Of a DNA stretch of 64,000 bases, positions 48,462 to 59,025 are shown piece by piece. Below the pieces are notes generated by a model. It saw only the letters and a list, made by a program, of their open reading frames with translations. It did no database searches and had not been told where the DNA came from. The stretch is from Algoriphagus hitonicola (lineage in GTDB: Bacteria > Bacteroidota > Bacteroidia > Cytophagales > Cyclobacteriaceae), in NCBI RefSeq assembly GCF_900113375.1, contig NZ_FOPC01000004.1, positions 124,001 through 188,000 of the forward strand. Direction: 5' to 3'. Made by a program: the position numbers and the translations under genes. Numbering within the stretch: position 1 is the stretch's first letter; each line of letters opens with the position of its first letter.

Positions 48462-50561
48462 ATGAAAATTTCTTTCTCTTGGGTCTCCAGCCTGATTCTT
48501 GCATCTATCCTACTTTTATCACCCAAGTTGGAGGCGCAAATCATTTCTCCTCCGGAGTGGAAGGTGAGTTTATCACCGGAAAAACCCCGCATCGGAGAAA
48601 AGACCACTTTGATTTTTGAGGCTAAAATTCCAGCGAGTTGGTATGTCTATGGGACGGATTTTGATCCGGATTTGGGGCCTTTGATTACGACGTTGATTTT
48701 GGAGGAATCGGATTCTTTTTCCTTAGAAGGGACGCTGAAGGAGGTTGACGCAAAGAAAAAATACGACGAAGTCTGGAAAGGAGACATCACTTATTTTACC
48801 GAGGAAGGAGTTTTTGAGCAGGAGATTTTGATCAAAAATTCAGGTACAATCACCGGGGTTTTGGAATATCAGATGTGTACCGATCTCACCGGTCAATGCA
48901 TCAATTACGAAGAGGATATTTCGTTTTCTTTTACTACATCCCCGAGCGAAGAAACTTCAGCGTCGCCCAGTCAGGATGTGGACAGCATTTCGGAGGAACC
49001 GACACAGGACGCTATCCCAGATCCCAATGAAGCTACAGAAGCTGAACCTCTTTTTGATGAAACTGAAATCGAAACGGATAAGTTGGCTGCAAGGACTGAT
49101 TTTGAACCGGATGGAGAAAGTGATGTAAGCCTCTGGGGATTTATGGTGTTGGCTTTTTTGGCAGGATTGGCTGCGCTGCTGACTCCCTGTGTATTTCCGA
49201 TGATCCCGATGACGGTGAGTTTCTTTACCGGAAGGGCGAAAAGCAAATCATCTGGAATTCGGCAGGCTTTTATTTACGGATTTTCCATTATCGGAATCTA
49301 CACGATTGCTGGTACTGCAGTGGCAGCGATTCAGGGTCCTGAGTTTGCCAATTGGCTGGCAACACACTGGCTTCCCAATCTCTTCTTCTTTGGAATTTTC
49401 ATCTTTTTTGCCTTAGCCTTCTTAGGTTTATTCGAAATCACCCTGCCCTCCGGATTGGTTAATAAAGTGGACGCCAAAGCAGAGAAGGGCGGTTTGACCG
49501 GAATTTTCTTTATGGCTTTCACCCTGGTATTGGTTTCATTTTCTTGCACAGGACCGATTGTGGGTTCGATTTTGATTTCCTCCGCAGGAGGGGAATTGAT
49601 CAAGCCTGTTTTGGGCATGTTTTCCTTTTCTTTGGCCTTTGCGATTCCCTTTACGCTTTTTGCCATTTTCCCGGAGTGGATGAACCGATTGCCCAAGTCC
49701 GGTGGTTGGCTCAATTCGGTCAAGGTGGTTTTGGGCTTTTTGGAATTGGCTTTGGCCTTCAAATTCCTTTCGATTGCCGATTTGGTTTATCACTGGGGAA
49801 TTTTGAATCGGGACATATTCCTGATTATCTGGATTGTGATTTTCGGAGCCTTGGGCTTGTATTTATTGGGAAAAATCCGCTTGCCGCACGATTCAAAACT
49901 GGAATACATTGGGGTACCACGTCTTCTATTGGCACTGTTTACTTTTATGTTTGTGGTCTATATGATTCCGGGACTTTGGGGCGCTCCTCTCAAATACCTG
50001 AGTGGCTATCTTCCTCCGATGAGTACGCAGCAGTTTAAAATGGGAGCGATTTCCACTACAGGGGAAAGTGGCAGCTATATTCTGGATGAACCGGTGAAAT
50101 ACGCCGATATTTTGGAAATCCCTCATGGCATCAAAGGCTACTTTGACTACGAGCAGGCACTACGGGCGGCCAAGGAAGCTGATAAGCCATTGCTTTTGGA
50201 TTTTACTGGTCACGGTTGTGTCAACTGTAGAAAAATGGAGGAAAATGTCTGGGTGGATCCGGAAGTATTGAGCCGATTGAAAGAAGATTTTGTGATGGTC
50301 GCACTTTACATAGATGAGCGACTCGAGCTGCCTGAGGAAGAATGGTACACGTCCGAATATGATGGCAAAGTCAAAAAAACCATGGGCAAGCAAAATGCAG
50401 ATTTTCAGATCACTCGATTCCAAAATAACGCCCAGCCTTACTATGTGATTTTGGATCATAATGAAGAACTGGTAGCTAAGCCAAGAGCCTATGATACCGA
50501 TATTCAGGCTTTTGTGGAATACTTGGATGGAGCAAAAGCTGAATTTGAAAAAAGAAATTAA
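48462..50561 (+). CDS. dsbD: Thiol:disulfide interchange protein DsbD
   Basis: 699 residues. Signal peptide, N-terminal DsbD-alpha domain with its Cys pair (YQMCTDLTGQCINYE), an acidic Ser/Pro linker (residues 160-215), and an eight-helix DsbD-beta domain with LLTPCVFPMIPMTVSF and VSFSCTGPIVGS. The C-terminal thioredoxin-like domain has GHGCVNCRKME. It passes electrons from cytoplasmic thioredoxin to the periplasm, for example to reduce apocytochrome c; the cytochrome maturation genes lie 4 kb downstream. Confidence 0.92.
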   Translation: MKISFSWVSSLILASILLLSPKLEAQIISPPEWKVSLSPEKPRIGEKTTLIFEAKIPASWYVYGTDFDPDLGPLITTLILEESDSFSLEGTLKEVDAKKKYDEVWKGDITYFTEEGVFEQEILIKNSGTITGVLEYQMCTDLTGQCINYEEDISFSFTTSPSEETSASPSQDVDSISEEPTQDAIPDPNEATEAEPLFDETEIETDKLAARTDFEPDGESDVSLWGFMVLAFLAGLAALLTPCVFPMIPMTVSFFTGRAKSKSSGIRQAFIYGFSIIGIYTIAGTAVAAIQGPEFANWLATHWLPNLFFFGIFIFFALAFLGLFEITLPSGLVNKVDAKAEKGGLTGIFFMAFTLVLVSFSCTGPIVGSILISSAGGELIKPVLGMFSFSLAFAIPFTLFAIFPEWMNRLPKSGGWLNSVKVVLGFLELALAFKFLSIADLVYHWGILNRDIFLIIWIVIFGALGLYLLGKIRLPHDSKLEYIGVPRLLLALFTFMFVVYMIPGLWGAPLKYLSGYLPPMSTQQFKMGAISTTGESGSYILDEPVKYADILEIPHGIKGYFDYEQALRAAKEADKPLLLDFTGHGCVNCRKMEENVWVDPEVLSRLKEDFVMVALYIDERLELPEEEWYTSEYDGKVKKTMGKQNADFQITRFQNNAQPYYVILDHNEELVAKPRAYDTDIQAFVEYLDGAKAEFEKRN

Positions 50562-50589
50562 AAAAGCCCTGCTTTTTAAAGGCAGGGCT
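50561..50589 (-). terminator. Terminator of the 62-aa gene (possibly also dsbD)
   Basis: 8-bp stem AGCCCTGC/GCAGGGCT with a 9-base loop. On the minus strand it is followed by TTTTTT and lies 12 bases after the stop of the small gene, supporting that gene as real. Confidence 0.75.
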
Positions 50590-50600
50590 GAAATTTTAGA

Positions 50601-50789
50601 TCAAATGGCCGGCTGAAAATACCGGTTGAGAATGCTTTGGTGTACTTTACCAAACATCTGGTAACACCAATCTCTAAATTCCTCGACTTCTGTAGGTAAA
50701 ATAAGTCTTAGGCCTTTTCGCAACTCCCGCTCAAATAAATACTTGGAGAAGCTTACTTTTTGCAAAATGGTCTTTACGTATTCTATCAT
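50601..50789 (-). CDS. Small conserved-looking protein, 62 aa
   Basis: MIEYVKTILQKVSFSKYLFE..., a helical cytoplasmic protein with WCYQMFG near the middle. No family assigned. Supported by its own terminator directly downstream and a normal codon pattern. Convergent with dsbD. Confidence 0.6.
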   Translation of the reverse strand: MIEYVKTILQKVSFSKYLFERELRKGLRLILPTEVEEFRDWCYQMFGKVHQSILNRYFQPAI

Positions 50790-50903
50790 AGTCTAAAGAG
50801 TTTAGGGTTTATTAACTGAATTTAAGTTTCCATACGGAGGCTTTTCCTCCAATGTTACGTAAAATTAGGACTCCCAAATTGGAATTATCCTTAATTTCGC
50901 ATC

Positions 50904-52349
50904 ATGTGTAAAACGCTACTATCTTCTTTATTGGTATTCGTGCTCTCCTTTTTTTTCGGAGAACTCCTCGCACAGGAGGTGGAAGTAGAATTGGGTCCCG
51001 ATCAGATCGGATTAAATGAAACTTTCACCATTAAGATAAATGTGGCCAATGAAAAAATCAAGTCCTACGATCAATTTCCGGATATCCCCGGCTTCCAAAA
51101 ACAAGGAATATCTCAATCCTCATCCATGAATGTAATCAATGGTCAGGTGACGAGTTCCAACAGTATCATTCAATACTACAAACCTAGCCGAAAAGGGGAA
51201 TTTACCCTTCCGGCTTTTAGTATTGAGATCAATGGGCAAAATTTTGACTTTGATGGTAAAACGATCACCGTAACAGACCCGGTCAGTAGCGGTAGGTCCA
51301 GTGGAAATGCAAGAGATCCTTTTTCGGATTTTTTCAACAGAAGTCAGGAAGAACCGGAATACATTGAGTTGGATGATGAGGCATTTTTTTCGGTGACGGT
51401 GGACAAAGACACCGTGTATGCCGGAGAGGGCTTTAATATGACCTTGGCCTTTTATATGTCTGAGACCAATCAGGCTCCTTTTAATTTCCACAGGCCGGGA
51501 GAGCAGCTTGATGAAGTCCTAAAGCAAATCAAACCTACCAATGCTTGGGAGGAAAATTATAATATCTCCAATATTGACCCTGAGCAAGTCATGATTAATG
51601 GCAAGCGATGGGTTCGGTACAAAGTGTATGAGGCCACATTTTATCCTTTTTCGGAGGGCACGATTGATATCCCAAGTATCCCCTGGGAAATGATCAAATA
51701 TCGGATTGCTAAAAACCCAAGCTTTTTTGGCTCCAACCGGCAGGAAGATTTCAAAACATTCTACTCAGCTCCAAAAACTGTCAGCGTTAAACCGCTGCCT
51801 TCTCATCCATTGCGAAATGAAGTCGCCGTGGGCGAATATCAGCTTAGGGAAAATATCACCGAACTCGAAGTAGAGACGGGAGAGGGTTTCAATTACAGTT
51901 TTGGAATCTCCGGAGTGGGAAACATCAATGCGATTTCCCCACCAAAACTACTCCCCGGCAGAAACCTGGACACCTTCGATCCCAATGTCAGGCAGCAAAT
52001 CAATCGCGGATACGGTAGAGTATCTGGAATTAAAGAATTCAATTATTTCATGACGATCAATGAAGCAGGCGAGGTTGATCTGGGAAATACCTTGGAATGG
52101 ATTTACTTTGATCCGGAAATGGAAGCTTATGATACACTGCGACCTACCGCTATCGTTCAAGCCGTGGGTGAAAGCAAAGTAAATCAGGCGATTTCTAACC
52201 GAAGATTGGGAGGAATTTACGATCGCATAGCCAGTGAAGACAACAGGTTTTTAAACGAGCAATATAAATACTATTTTACGGCCGCAATTAACCTGCTTCT
52301 CTTGGCCTCGGTGGTCTTTTTGGCAGTGGTAATCATACGAAGAAAATAA
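50904..52349 (+). CDS. batD: BatD-family protein
   Basis: 481 residues: signal peptide ending LLAQ, then beta-sandwich BatD domains ([49 protein letters not shown]). One C-terminal membrane helix ([21 protein letters not shown]) precedes RRK. BatD belongs to the Bacteroides aerotolerance operon; batA/B/C/E are not adjacent here, so this is a stand-alone member. Its stop and the aroC start share a base (TAATG). Confidence 0.83.
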   Translation: MCKTLLSSLLVFVLSFFFGELLAQEVEVELGPDQIGLNETFTIKINVANEKIKSYDQFPDIPGFQKQGISQSSSMNVINGQVTSSNSIIQYYKPSRKGEFTLPAFSIEINGQNFDFDGKTITVTDPVSSGRSSGNARDPFSDFFNRSQEEPEYIELDDEAFFSVTVDKDTVYAGEGFNMTLAFYMSETNQAPFNFHRPGEQLDEVLKQIKPTNAWEENYNISNIDPEQVMINGKRWVRYKVYEATFYPFSEGTIDIPSIPWEMIKYRIAKNPSFFGSNRQEDFKTFYSAPKTVSVKPLPSHPLRNEVAVGEYQLRENITELEVETGEGFNYSFGISGVGNINAISPPKLLPGRNLDTFDPNVRQQINRGYGRVSGIKEFNYFMTINEAGEVDLGNTLEWIYFDPEMEAYDTLRPTAIVQAVGESKVNQAISNRRLGGIYDRIASEDNRFLNEQYKYYFTAAINLLLLASVVFLAVVIIRRK

Positions 52350-53434
52350 TGGGGAATACATTTGGGAAGCTTTTTAAAATCACCACGTTTGGGGAATCTC
52401 ATGGAGTAGCGCTAGGGGTCACGATCGAAGGCTGTCCTGCCGGTCTGGAAATCGACGAGCAGTTTATCCGATCAGAAATGCAGCGGCGCAAGCCTGGACA
52501 ATCCAAAATCACCACCCAACGCAAGGAAGAGGACGAAATCGAAATTCTTTCCGGTGTTTTTGAAGGAAAAAGTACGGGTACGCCTATCGGAATTATCATC
52601 CGAAATGCAGACCAAAAAAGTAAAGACTATTCCCATATTTCGGACAAATTTCGTCCGTCCCATGCAGATTATACCTACTTTGAAAAATATGGAATTCGGG
52701 ATTATCGAGGTGGTGGACGCAGTTCAGCCCGAGAAACTGCCGCCCGGGTTGCCGGAGGTGCCATAGCGAAAATGCTACTTGCGAAAAAAGGCATTAAGAT
52801 CACCGCCTTTGTCTCTCAGGTAGGTGAACTTAAGCTTGGTAAAAATTATCAGGAGCTGGATTTTTCGGAGATCGAAAATAATATGGTCAGATGCCCTGAC
52901 CCGAAGACGGCAGAACAAATGATCGAATTGATCGATTCGGTACGAAAAGATCGCGATACCATTGGTGGAGTGGTCAGCTGTGTAATCGAAAATACACCCG
53001 TCGGCCTCGGAGAACCCGTTTTTGACCGTCTTCACGCCGAACTCGGCAAAGCCATGCTCAGCATCAATGCCGTCAAGGGATTTGAATTTGGAAGTGGTTT
53101 CGAAGGAGTCAAAATGAGGGGATCCCAGCACAATGATGCATTTGTAAGAGAAGGAGAACAAGTCAAAACCAAAACCAATCATTCCGGCGGAATCCAAGGT
53201 GGAATTTCCAATGGAGAAGATATTTACTTTCGCGTAGCATTCAAACCTGTCGCCACCATTATGCAGGATCAGGAATCCCTCAATGAATCCGGCGATACGG
53301 TCACGGTCAGCGGAAAAGGCCGACACGATCCCTGCGTAGTACCCCGTGCAGTACCAATCGTGGAAGCAATGGCCGCTTTAGTCATTGCGGATTATCTTTT
53401 GTTGGCAAAAAGCAATAAACTTCGAGATATATAA
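52349..53434 (+). CDS. aroC: Chorismate synthase
   Basis: 361 residues, the last shikimate-pathway enzyme (EPSP to chorismate, FMN-dependent). Signatures [55 protein letters not shown] and [17 protein letters not shown]. Starts on the last base of the batD stop codon, so it is translationally coupled to it. A symporter gene follows 11 bases downstream. Confidence 0.95.
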   Translation: MGNTFGKLFKITTFGESHGVALGVTIEGCPAGLEIDEQFIRSEMQRRKPGQSKITTQRKEEDEIEILSGVFEGKSTGTPIGIIIRNADQKSKDYSHISDKFRPSHADYTYFEKYGIRDYRGGGRSSARETAARVAGGAIAKMLLAKKGIKITAFVSQVGELKLGKNYQELDFSEIENNMVRCPDPKTAEQMIELIDSVRKDRDTIGGVVSCVIENTPVGLGEPVFDRLHAELGKAMLSINAVKGFEFGSGFEGVKMRGSQHNDAFVREGEQVKTKTNHSGGIQGGISNGEDIYFRVAFKPVATIMQDQESLNESGDTVTVSGKGRHDPCVVPRAVPIVEAMAALVIADYLLLAKSNKLRDI

Positions 53435-53445
53435 ACCCTGGCTTC

Positions 53446-54774
53446 ATGCTGAAGAAAATCCCATTACATACTCAGATCATTGTCGGCCTGATTTTAGGCT
53501 TGATCTTCGGGCTAGTCGTCATCAAAACTGACCTGCCCAATTCCTTTACCATCGATTACATCAAACCCATCGGGACGATATTTATCAATGCCCTGAAAAT
53601 GATCGCTGTGCCATTGGTTCTGGCCTCACTGATCGTGGGTGTTTCCAATCTCGGAGATATCTCCAAACTCAGCCGAATCGGAGGAAAAACCATCAGTGCT
53701 TATCTAATTACAACAGTTTTGGCTGTGACGATCGGATTGGTTTTGGTTAATGTCTTTAAGCCGGGAAAAAGTCTACCTACCGAAACTCGCGAAAACTTGA
53801 TGAGCCTTTATGAAGGAGATGCTGGATCTCGAGTTGGAGAGGCCGCTAAGCTTCAGGAGCAAAGCCCATTGCAGCCCATAGTGGATATCGTGCCTGAAAA
53901 TGTATTTTTGGCCGCATCCAACAATGGCGCCATGCTTCAGGTAGTCTTTTTTGCAGTTCTTATCGGAATAGCTCTCCTACAAATCCCAAAGCAAAAAGGA
54001 GCGCCTGTCATCGCTTTTTTTGACGGGCTAAACGATGTAATTATCCAGATTGTAAATTATATCATGATGATTGCTCCATATGGGGTTTTCGCATTGATGG
54101 CCTCATTGATTGTAGAGATTGCAGGTGATAATCCGGATTCGGCGATAGAATTGCTCCTAGCGCTGCTCAAATATAGTTTGGTCGTAGTCGGAGGATTGGG
54201 CATCATGGTTTTTCTTGTTTACCCACTGATTCTTAAAGCCTTTACCAAGGTTCCTTACCTGGATTTTTTCAAAGCTATTCGGCCCGCCCAACTTTTGGCC
54301 TTTTCGACCAGTTCGAGTTCGGCAACCCTACCGGTAACCATGAAGCAAGTGGAAGAAGAAATCGGAGTTTCGGAGGAGGTTTCCAGTTTTGTGCTTCCTC
54401 TGGGAGCGACAGTGAATATGGACGGTACGAGCTTATACCAAGGTGTAGCTGCGGTTTTTATCGCTCAGGCATTGGGAATGGATTTGACATGGACGCAGCA
54501 ATTGATGATCGTATTGACAGCAACTCTCGCCTCTATCGGATCTGCTGGTGTACCCGGTGCAGGATTGATTATGCTGATTATTGTATTGGAATCCATCGGA
54601 GTTCCAGCAGCTGGAATCGCCCTGATTATTGCTCCAGACCGGATTTTAGATATGTTTAGGACGGTGGTGAATGTCACTGGAGACGCTACGGTCTGTACGA
54701 TTGTGGCGAGTACGGAGGGAGAACTGCCTGACGGGCTGATCAGAAAAAGCAATCCTCTGACGCCAAACGAATAA
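53446..54774 (+). CDS. Dicarboxylate/amino acid:cation symporter (DAACS family)
   Basis: 442 residues, eight helices plus re-entrant loops. Hallmark serine-rich hairpin FSTSSSSATLPVT, NMDGTSLYQGVAAVF and SIGSAGVPGAGLIML. Imports glutamate, aspartate or C4-dicarboxylates with Na+ or H+. Follows aroC by 11 bases in the same operon; a strong terminator closes the unit. Confidence 0.9.
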   Translation: MLKKIPLHTQIIVGLILGLIFGLVVIKTDLPNSFTIDYIKPIGTIFINALKMIAVPLVLASLIVGVSNLGDISKLSRIGGKTISAYLITTVLAVTIGLVLVNVFKPGKSLPTETRENLMSLYEGDAGSRVGEAAKLQEQSPLQPIVDIVPENVFLAASNNGAMLQVVFFAVLIGIALLQIPKQKGAPVIAFFDGLNDVIIQIVNYIMMIAPYGVFALMASLIVEIAGDNPDSAIELLLALLKYSLVVVGGLGIMVFLVYPLILKAFTKVPYLDFFKAIRPAQLLAFSTSSSSATLPVTMKQVEEEIGVSEEVSSFVLPLGATVNMDGTSLYQGVAAVFIAQALGMDLTWTQQLMIVLTATLASIGSAGVPGAGLIMLIIVLESIGVPAAGIALIIAPDRILDMFRTVVNVTGDATVCTIVASTEGELPDGLIRKSNPLTPNE

Positions 54775-54796
54775 GCTATTACTTTGACAAGAATCA

Positions 54797-54834
54797 AAGG
54801 CCAGGCTGATCATTGCCTGGCCTTCACCTTTTGT
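54797..54834 (+). terminator. Rho-independent terminator of the batD-aroC-symporter operon
   Basis: 10-bp stem AAGGCCAGGC/GCCTGGCCTT with an 8-base loop, then CACCTTTT. Confidence 0.75.
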
Positions 54835-54867
54835 AATAAAAAGCACCATTTTCAGGAACTTATAGCT

Positions 54868-54875
54868 TATTTTTG
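54868..54875 (+). promoter_or_regulatory. Possible -7 box for the ccm operon
   Basis: TATTTTTG matches TAnnTTTG, 24 bases before the ccmC ATG and just after the preceding terminator. No clear -33 box. Confidence 0.4.
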
Positions 54876-54899
54876 CGCTTGAAAAAGCAAAAATTACCT

Positions 54900-55574
54900 A
54901 TGCGCCAATCCTGGTGGAAAATCTTAGCTATCGCATTGCTGCTGTACACGATCTTTGCGGGACTGCTTATGGACGCTCCTCGCTTGCCGATTTTGAATGA
55001 AACCATTCGGGCTTTACATTTTCATGTGACGATGTGGTTTGGGATGATTTTAATGTTGGTTGTTTCGGTTTATTACAGTATCCGCTATTTGCGAAGCAAT
55101 GATCTTCAACACGATGATATGGCGATTGAATTTACCAATGCAGCCATTCTTTTCGGTGTTTTGGGAATTGCCACGGGGATGCTTTGGGCCAAATTCACCT
55201 GGGGTGATTATTGGAGCGGAGATCCCAAGCAAAACGCATCGGCCATCGGGCTTTTGATGTATTTTGCTTATTTGATTTTAAGAAATTCCCTCACCGATTC
55301 CCAGCAGCGCGGGCGGATCGGTGCGATTTACAACATCTTTGCTTTTGCGGCATTTATTCCCCTCATATTCGTTTTGCCTCGATTGACAGATAGCCTTCAT
55401 CCCGGAAATGGCGGTAATCCCGGCTTCAACGCATACGATCTCGATTCTAAACTCCGAATGGTATTTTATCCCGCCATCATCGGATGGACGCTTTTAGGAG
55501 CATGGATAGCAACTGTAAGGGTCAGAATGCGTAGAGTGGAAAGGACGATTGAGGACAAATTGATTAATTCCTAA
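54900..55574 (+). CDS. ccmC: Cytochrome c maturation protein CcmC / CcsA-type heme handling protein
   Basis: 224 residues from ATG 54900 (MRQSWWKILAIALLLY); the TTG at 54873 is less likely. Six membrane helices and the tryptophan-rich WWD-type segment KFTWGDYWSGDPKQNASAI, with flanking histidines (LHFHVTMW, DSLHPGNGG). CcmC loads heme onto CcmE in the periplasm. First gene of ccmC-ccmD-ccmE-ccmF. The ABC subunits CcmA/B are not in the window. Confidence 0.88.
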   Translation: MRQSWWKILAIALLLYTIFAGLLMDAPRLPILNETIRALHFHVTMWFGMILMLVVSVYYSIRYLRSNDLQHDDMAIEFTNAAILFGVLGIATGMLWAKFTWGDYWSGDPKQNASAIGLLMYFAYLILRNSLTDSQQRGRIGAIYNIFAFAAFIPLIFVLPRLTDSLHPGNGGNPGFNAYDLDSKLRMVFYPAIIGWTLLGAWIATVRVRMRRVERTIEDKLINS

Positions 55575-55576
55575 AA

Positions 55577-55822
55577 ATGAAAAAACTAGTATTATTATTC
55601 TTACTCGTCTTTAGTCTTCAGGCTATCGCCCAAGAGAAAATTGAGGTGACCGAATCGGATTATAACAATAATCAAATCGAGATGGCCGACAAAATGCGTG
55701 AAGATGGAAAAATCTACGTGTTGGTTGGGATCATCGGGCTTATCTTTATCGGCATCACCGGATACTTGATCTATACTGAGCGTAAAATCAGCAAAATCGA
55801 AAAAAGCCTATCGGCTAATTAA
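55577..55822 (+). CDS. ccmD: CcmD-family small membrane protein
   Basis: 81 residues: signal-like N-terminus (MKKLVLLFLLVFSLQAIAQ), an acidic stretch, then a membrane helix (IYVLVGIIGLIFIGITGYLIY) and a charged tail (TERKISKIEKSL). This is the Bacteroidota CcmD type, which has an extra N-terminal part. Helps release holo-CcmE from CcmC. Two bases after ccmC. Confidence 0.78.
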   Translation: MKKLVLLFLLVFSLQAIAQEKIEVTESDYNNNQIEMADKMREDGKIYVLVGIIGLIFIGITGYLIYTERKISKIEKSLSAN

Positions 55823-55923
55823 TACGAAATACCATGAAATCGAGCATGACCCAAGCGACACACATTATATCGAGGAAAAATGCGAAGATTCCATCTGACC
55901 ACTAAAAAACAAATTATAAACAG

Positions 55924-56340
55924 ATGAAAAAAGGACATCTCATCGGAATAGGAATCATAGCCATCGCCATTGTGATCATCATGACCTCAATCGGTGATGC
56001 GAGTAGCTATGAATCCTTCAATACGGCAATGGAAATGAAAAAAGACGGCAATGAAAATGCCATCCATGTCGTGGGTCAATTGAAGAAAGACACAGGCGGA
56101 GAGGTCGTAGGCCTCAATGTACGAGAAGATAAAACCTCCTTTACCTTTGTCTTAGTGGATAATGAAGGCACTGAGCAGGAAGTGTTTTACAATGAACCCG
56201 TTCCCGCAGATTTTACCCGGTCCGAATCCGTAGTCGTGATCGGCCAATATAAAACAGATGAGATTTTCATCGCAGATAAAATCCTGATGAAGTGTCCCTC
56301 TAAGTATCAGGAAACGGACGTGCAGGCGGCGGGAATGTGA
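55924..56340 (+). CDS. ccmE: Cytochrome c maturation protein CcmE, CxxxY type
   Basis: 138 residues: one N-terminal membrane anchor (IGIGIIAIAIVIIM) and the OB-fold heme chaperone domain (HVVGQLKKDTGGEVVGL ... FTFVLVDNEG, YNEPVPADF). The canonical HxxxY heme-binding motif is replaced by CPSKY (in LMKCPSKYQ), as known for the CxxxY class of CcmE in some bacteria and archaea. Receives heme from CcmC and delivers it to CcmF. About 100 bases after ccmD. Confidence 0.87.
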   Translation: MKKGHLIGIGIIAIAIVIIMTSIGDASSYESFNTAMEMKKDGNENAIHVVGQLKKDTGGEVVGLNVREDKTSFTFVLVDNEGTEQEVFYNEPVPADFTRSESVVVIGQYKTDEIFIADKILMKCPSKYQETDVQAAGM

Positions 56341-56363
56341 AGTAGAAGCTATAACAAACAACC

Positions 56364-58883
56364 ATGATCAATACCTTTATCGGTAATCTAGGCCATGTGA
56401 TGAGCATTGTGGCCTTTGTCAGTGCTTTGGTGTCGGCTTATGCCTATTACCAATACTACAAAGCAAATGAACTAGAAAAAGCAAGTTGGAGACGCTTTAG
56501 CAGAGTCAGTTTCTATATTCACGCTGTTTCCAGTGTGATGATTGCATTTTCATTATTTGAGATTATTTACAATCACCGATTCGAATATTTTTACGCCTAT
56601 TCTCACTCCAGTAAGGCACTGCCTGTCCACTATATGATTTCCAGTTTCTGGGAAGGTCAAGAAGGAGCATTTATTCTTTGGATATTTTGGAATGTCATTC
56701 TAGGAGTAACTCTTATTCACACCAACAAAGCCTGGGAAGCCCCAGTTATGATCGTTTTTGCTCTCGTTCAGGCCTTTTTGGTATCCATGATTATGGGTGT
56801 GGTGATTGGTGATTTGAAAATCGGAAGTTCTCCATTTATTCTGCTCCGGGATGCCACACAGGCACCGATATTTCAGATGAACCCAGATTTCATTCCTGAG
56901 GATGGGACAGGCTTGAATCCACTCCTTCAAAATATCTGGATGGTCATTCACCCACCAACGCTCTTTTTGGGTTATGCCTCGACATTGGTTCCATTTGCAT
57001 TTTTGATCGGAGGATTAGCGACAAAGCGCTATTCCGAGTGGGTCAGACCTGCTTTGCCTTGGGCTATATTCTCAGCTATGGTTCTCGGAATGGGTATTTT
57101 GATGGGAGCCTATTGGGCCTATGTTACTTTGAATTTTGGAGGGTATTGGAACTGGGATCCTGTCGAAAATGCCGTCTATGTTCCTTGGTTGATTTTGGTG
57201 GCTTCTGTGCATACCATGATTACCTATAAGAAGAGTAGCACCGCACTTAAGACTTCCATCGTGTTGGTGATTTTATCCTTCATTTTGGTGCTTTATGCTA
57301 CTTTCTTGGTCCGATCAGGAGTTTTGGGAGATGCTTCGGTACACTCCTTTACAGATTTGGGGCTTTCGGGGCAGCTCTTGATTTATATGCTTTTTTTCCT
57401 TGCCGTTTCGCTGTTTTTTGCCATCCGCTCCTGGAAACACATTCCGAGTTCGGAGCGAGAAGCGTCTGTTTATTCCCGCGAATTTTGGATTTTCATTGGT
57501 GCGACTACTTTGGGGCTTATGGGATTTCAGGTGATTTTGCCTACTTCGATTCCCGCTTGGAATGCACTGGTGGAAAGCTTCGGAGGAATCTCCAATATGG
57601 CACCGCCAGCAGATCAAGTGGAGTTCTATACCAAATTCCAGCTTTGGTTCGGTGTGGCTCTATCACTATTGACAGCCGTGGGACAGTTTTTTTGGTGGGA
57701 AAAAATGGATAAAAAGGCATTGAAGGATGCCCTTTTGACTCCGTATATCATTTCAGTATTGCTCTCGGCAGCCATTATCGTTTTAGCAAAAGTCTATGAC
57801 TGGCGATACATGATTATTGTGCTGGCAGGTACGTTTACCATCGTAGCCAATGCGGTGATTTTATCCAAACTCTTAAAAAAATCAACTTTCAAGCTAGCCG
57901 GTGGGTCTTTGGCGCATATCGGATTGGGAATGGTCCTCATCGGAATCATGTTCAGCTCCGGCTATTCAGATACGATCTCGATCAATATGTCCGGATTGAC
58001 CTATAGCAATAGCTGGGAGGATGAATTAAATAAGGAACACGTCCTGCTTTGGATCAATAAGCCGACGCAAATGAAAGATTACACCGTGATTTATCGCGGC
58101 AGACAAAAGAAAGTGGTGGGTATAAATGAGCTAGTTCCAGCGAAAATTTTAGAATCCACAGACCAGGTCAACGAAGCGATTGCTTTGGAAGACTACAAGG
58201 ATTATTTCAAAAAAGGCGATAAAGTCAATTTGGTATTGGAAGAAAATGACTACTTCCAGATTGATTATTTTCAAAATGAAGTATTGAAATTTTCGCTGAA
58301 TCCCATGTCCCAATTTAATGAAGGAATGGGTGGCTTGATTTCCTCTCCGGATTCAAAAATATACCTGAATCGCGACTTGTACACCTATGTTGCGGCCATG
58401 AACGATTATGAAGATCCCGAATGGAAAGATGATGAATTCTATGAGGTCTCACCGGGAGAGCAATTCCATGTGGCAGATTTTGTGACGTATTTTGATGGTG
58501 CTGAAGTATTGACAGAGATCGATGATTATGTCCTTCAGGAAGGAGATGTGGCAGTCAAAGCCAAACTTCGGATCTTGGATTATGATGTGGAAAAAACCCT
58601 CGAACCGACATTCATTATCCGAAATAATCAAGTGGGTAAACTTCCTGTGGTCGATAATGAATTAGGCATCAAAGTGACCTTGGACAATATCATTCCCGAG
58701 GAAGACCAGTTTGTTTTCAAAGTCAATCAATACCAAAAAGATTACGTGGTCATGAAGGCTATCGTCAAACCCTACATCAATGTACTTTGGATCGGTTCGA
58801 TTCTGATGTTGGTTGGATTTACGGTAGCGATCTACCGAAGATTTGATGAATTTAAGAAAATGCGGGACAAAGGGCTGGAATAA
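56364..58883 (+). CDS. ccmF: Cytochrome c heme lyase CcmF
   Basis: 839 residues with many membrane helices. WWD domain GGYWNWDPVENAVYVPW, preceded by IHPPTLFLGYAS, which carries a heme-ligand histidine. A large periplasmic C-terminal region (about residues 540-800) is followed by a final helix. Attaches heme to the CxxCH of apocytochrome c. Last gene of the ccm operon; a terminator follows. Confidence 0.92.
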   Translation: MINTFIGNLGHVMSIVAFVSALVSAYAYYQYYKANELEKASWRRFSRVSFYIHAVSSVMIAFSLFEIIYNHRFEYFYAYSHSSKALPVHYMISSFWEGQEGAFILWIFWNVILGVTLIHTNKAWEAPVMIVFALVQAFLVSMIMGVVIGDLKIGSSPFILLRDATQAPIFQMNPDFIPEDGTGLNPLLQNIWMVIHPPTLFLGYASTLVPFAFLIGGLATKRYSEWVRPALPWAIFSAMVLGMGILMGAYWAYVTLNFGGYWNWDPVENAVYVPWLILVASVHTMITYKKSSTALKTSIVLVILSFILVLYATFLVRSGVLGDASVHSFTDLGLSGQLLIYMLFFLAVSLFFAIRSWKHIPSSEREASVYSREFWIFIGATTLGLMGFQVILPTSIPAWNALVESFGGISNMAPPADQVEFYTKFQLWFGVALSLLTAVGQFFWWEKMDKKALKDALLTPYIISVLLSAAIIVLAKVYDWRYMIIVLAGTFTIVANAVILSKLLKKSTFKLAGGSLAHIGLGMVLIGIMFSSGYSDTISINMSGLTYSNSWEDELNKEHVLLWINKPTQMKDYTVIYRGRQKKVVGINELVPAKILESTDQVNEAIALEDYKDYFKKGDKVNLVLEENDYFQIDYFQNEVLKFSLNPMSQFNEGMGGLISSPDSKIYLNRDLYTYVAAMNDYEDPEWKDDEFYEVSPGEQFHVADFVTYFDGAEVLTEIDDYVLQEGDVAVKAKLRILDYDVEKTLEPTFIIRNNQVGKLPVVDNELGIKVTLDNIIPEEDQFVFKVNQYQKDYVVMKAIVKPYINVLWIGSILMLVGFTVAIYRRFDEFKKMRDKGLE

Positions 58884-58907
58884 TTCAGCCGTCCATTTAA
58901 TCTAAGG

Positions 58908-58936
58908 AAAAGGAAAGTTTAACGCTTTCCTTTTTT
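58908..58936 (+). terminator. Rho-independent terminator of the ccm operon
   Basis: 10-bp stem AAAAGGAAAG/CTTTCCTTTT with a 7-base loop and trailing T. Confidence 0.8.
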
Positions 58937-59025
58937 CATTTTGATAAAACTATTCATCAAAAAATCCAATTTCTAATCAAAAGAAAGTCTTATATTTTCA
59001 ATTCGTTTTACCTAACCAATAAGAT

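Noticed and set aside
55834..55905. 23-codon ORF between ccmD and ccmE
   Set aside because: Too short and not protein-like; only a normal spacer of about 100 bases.
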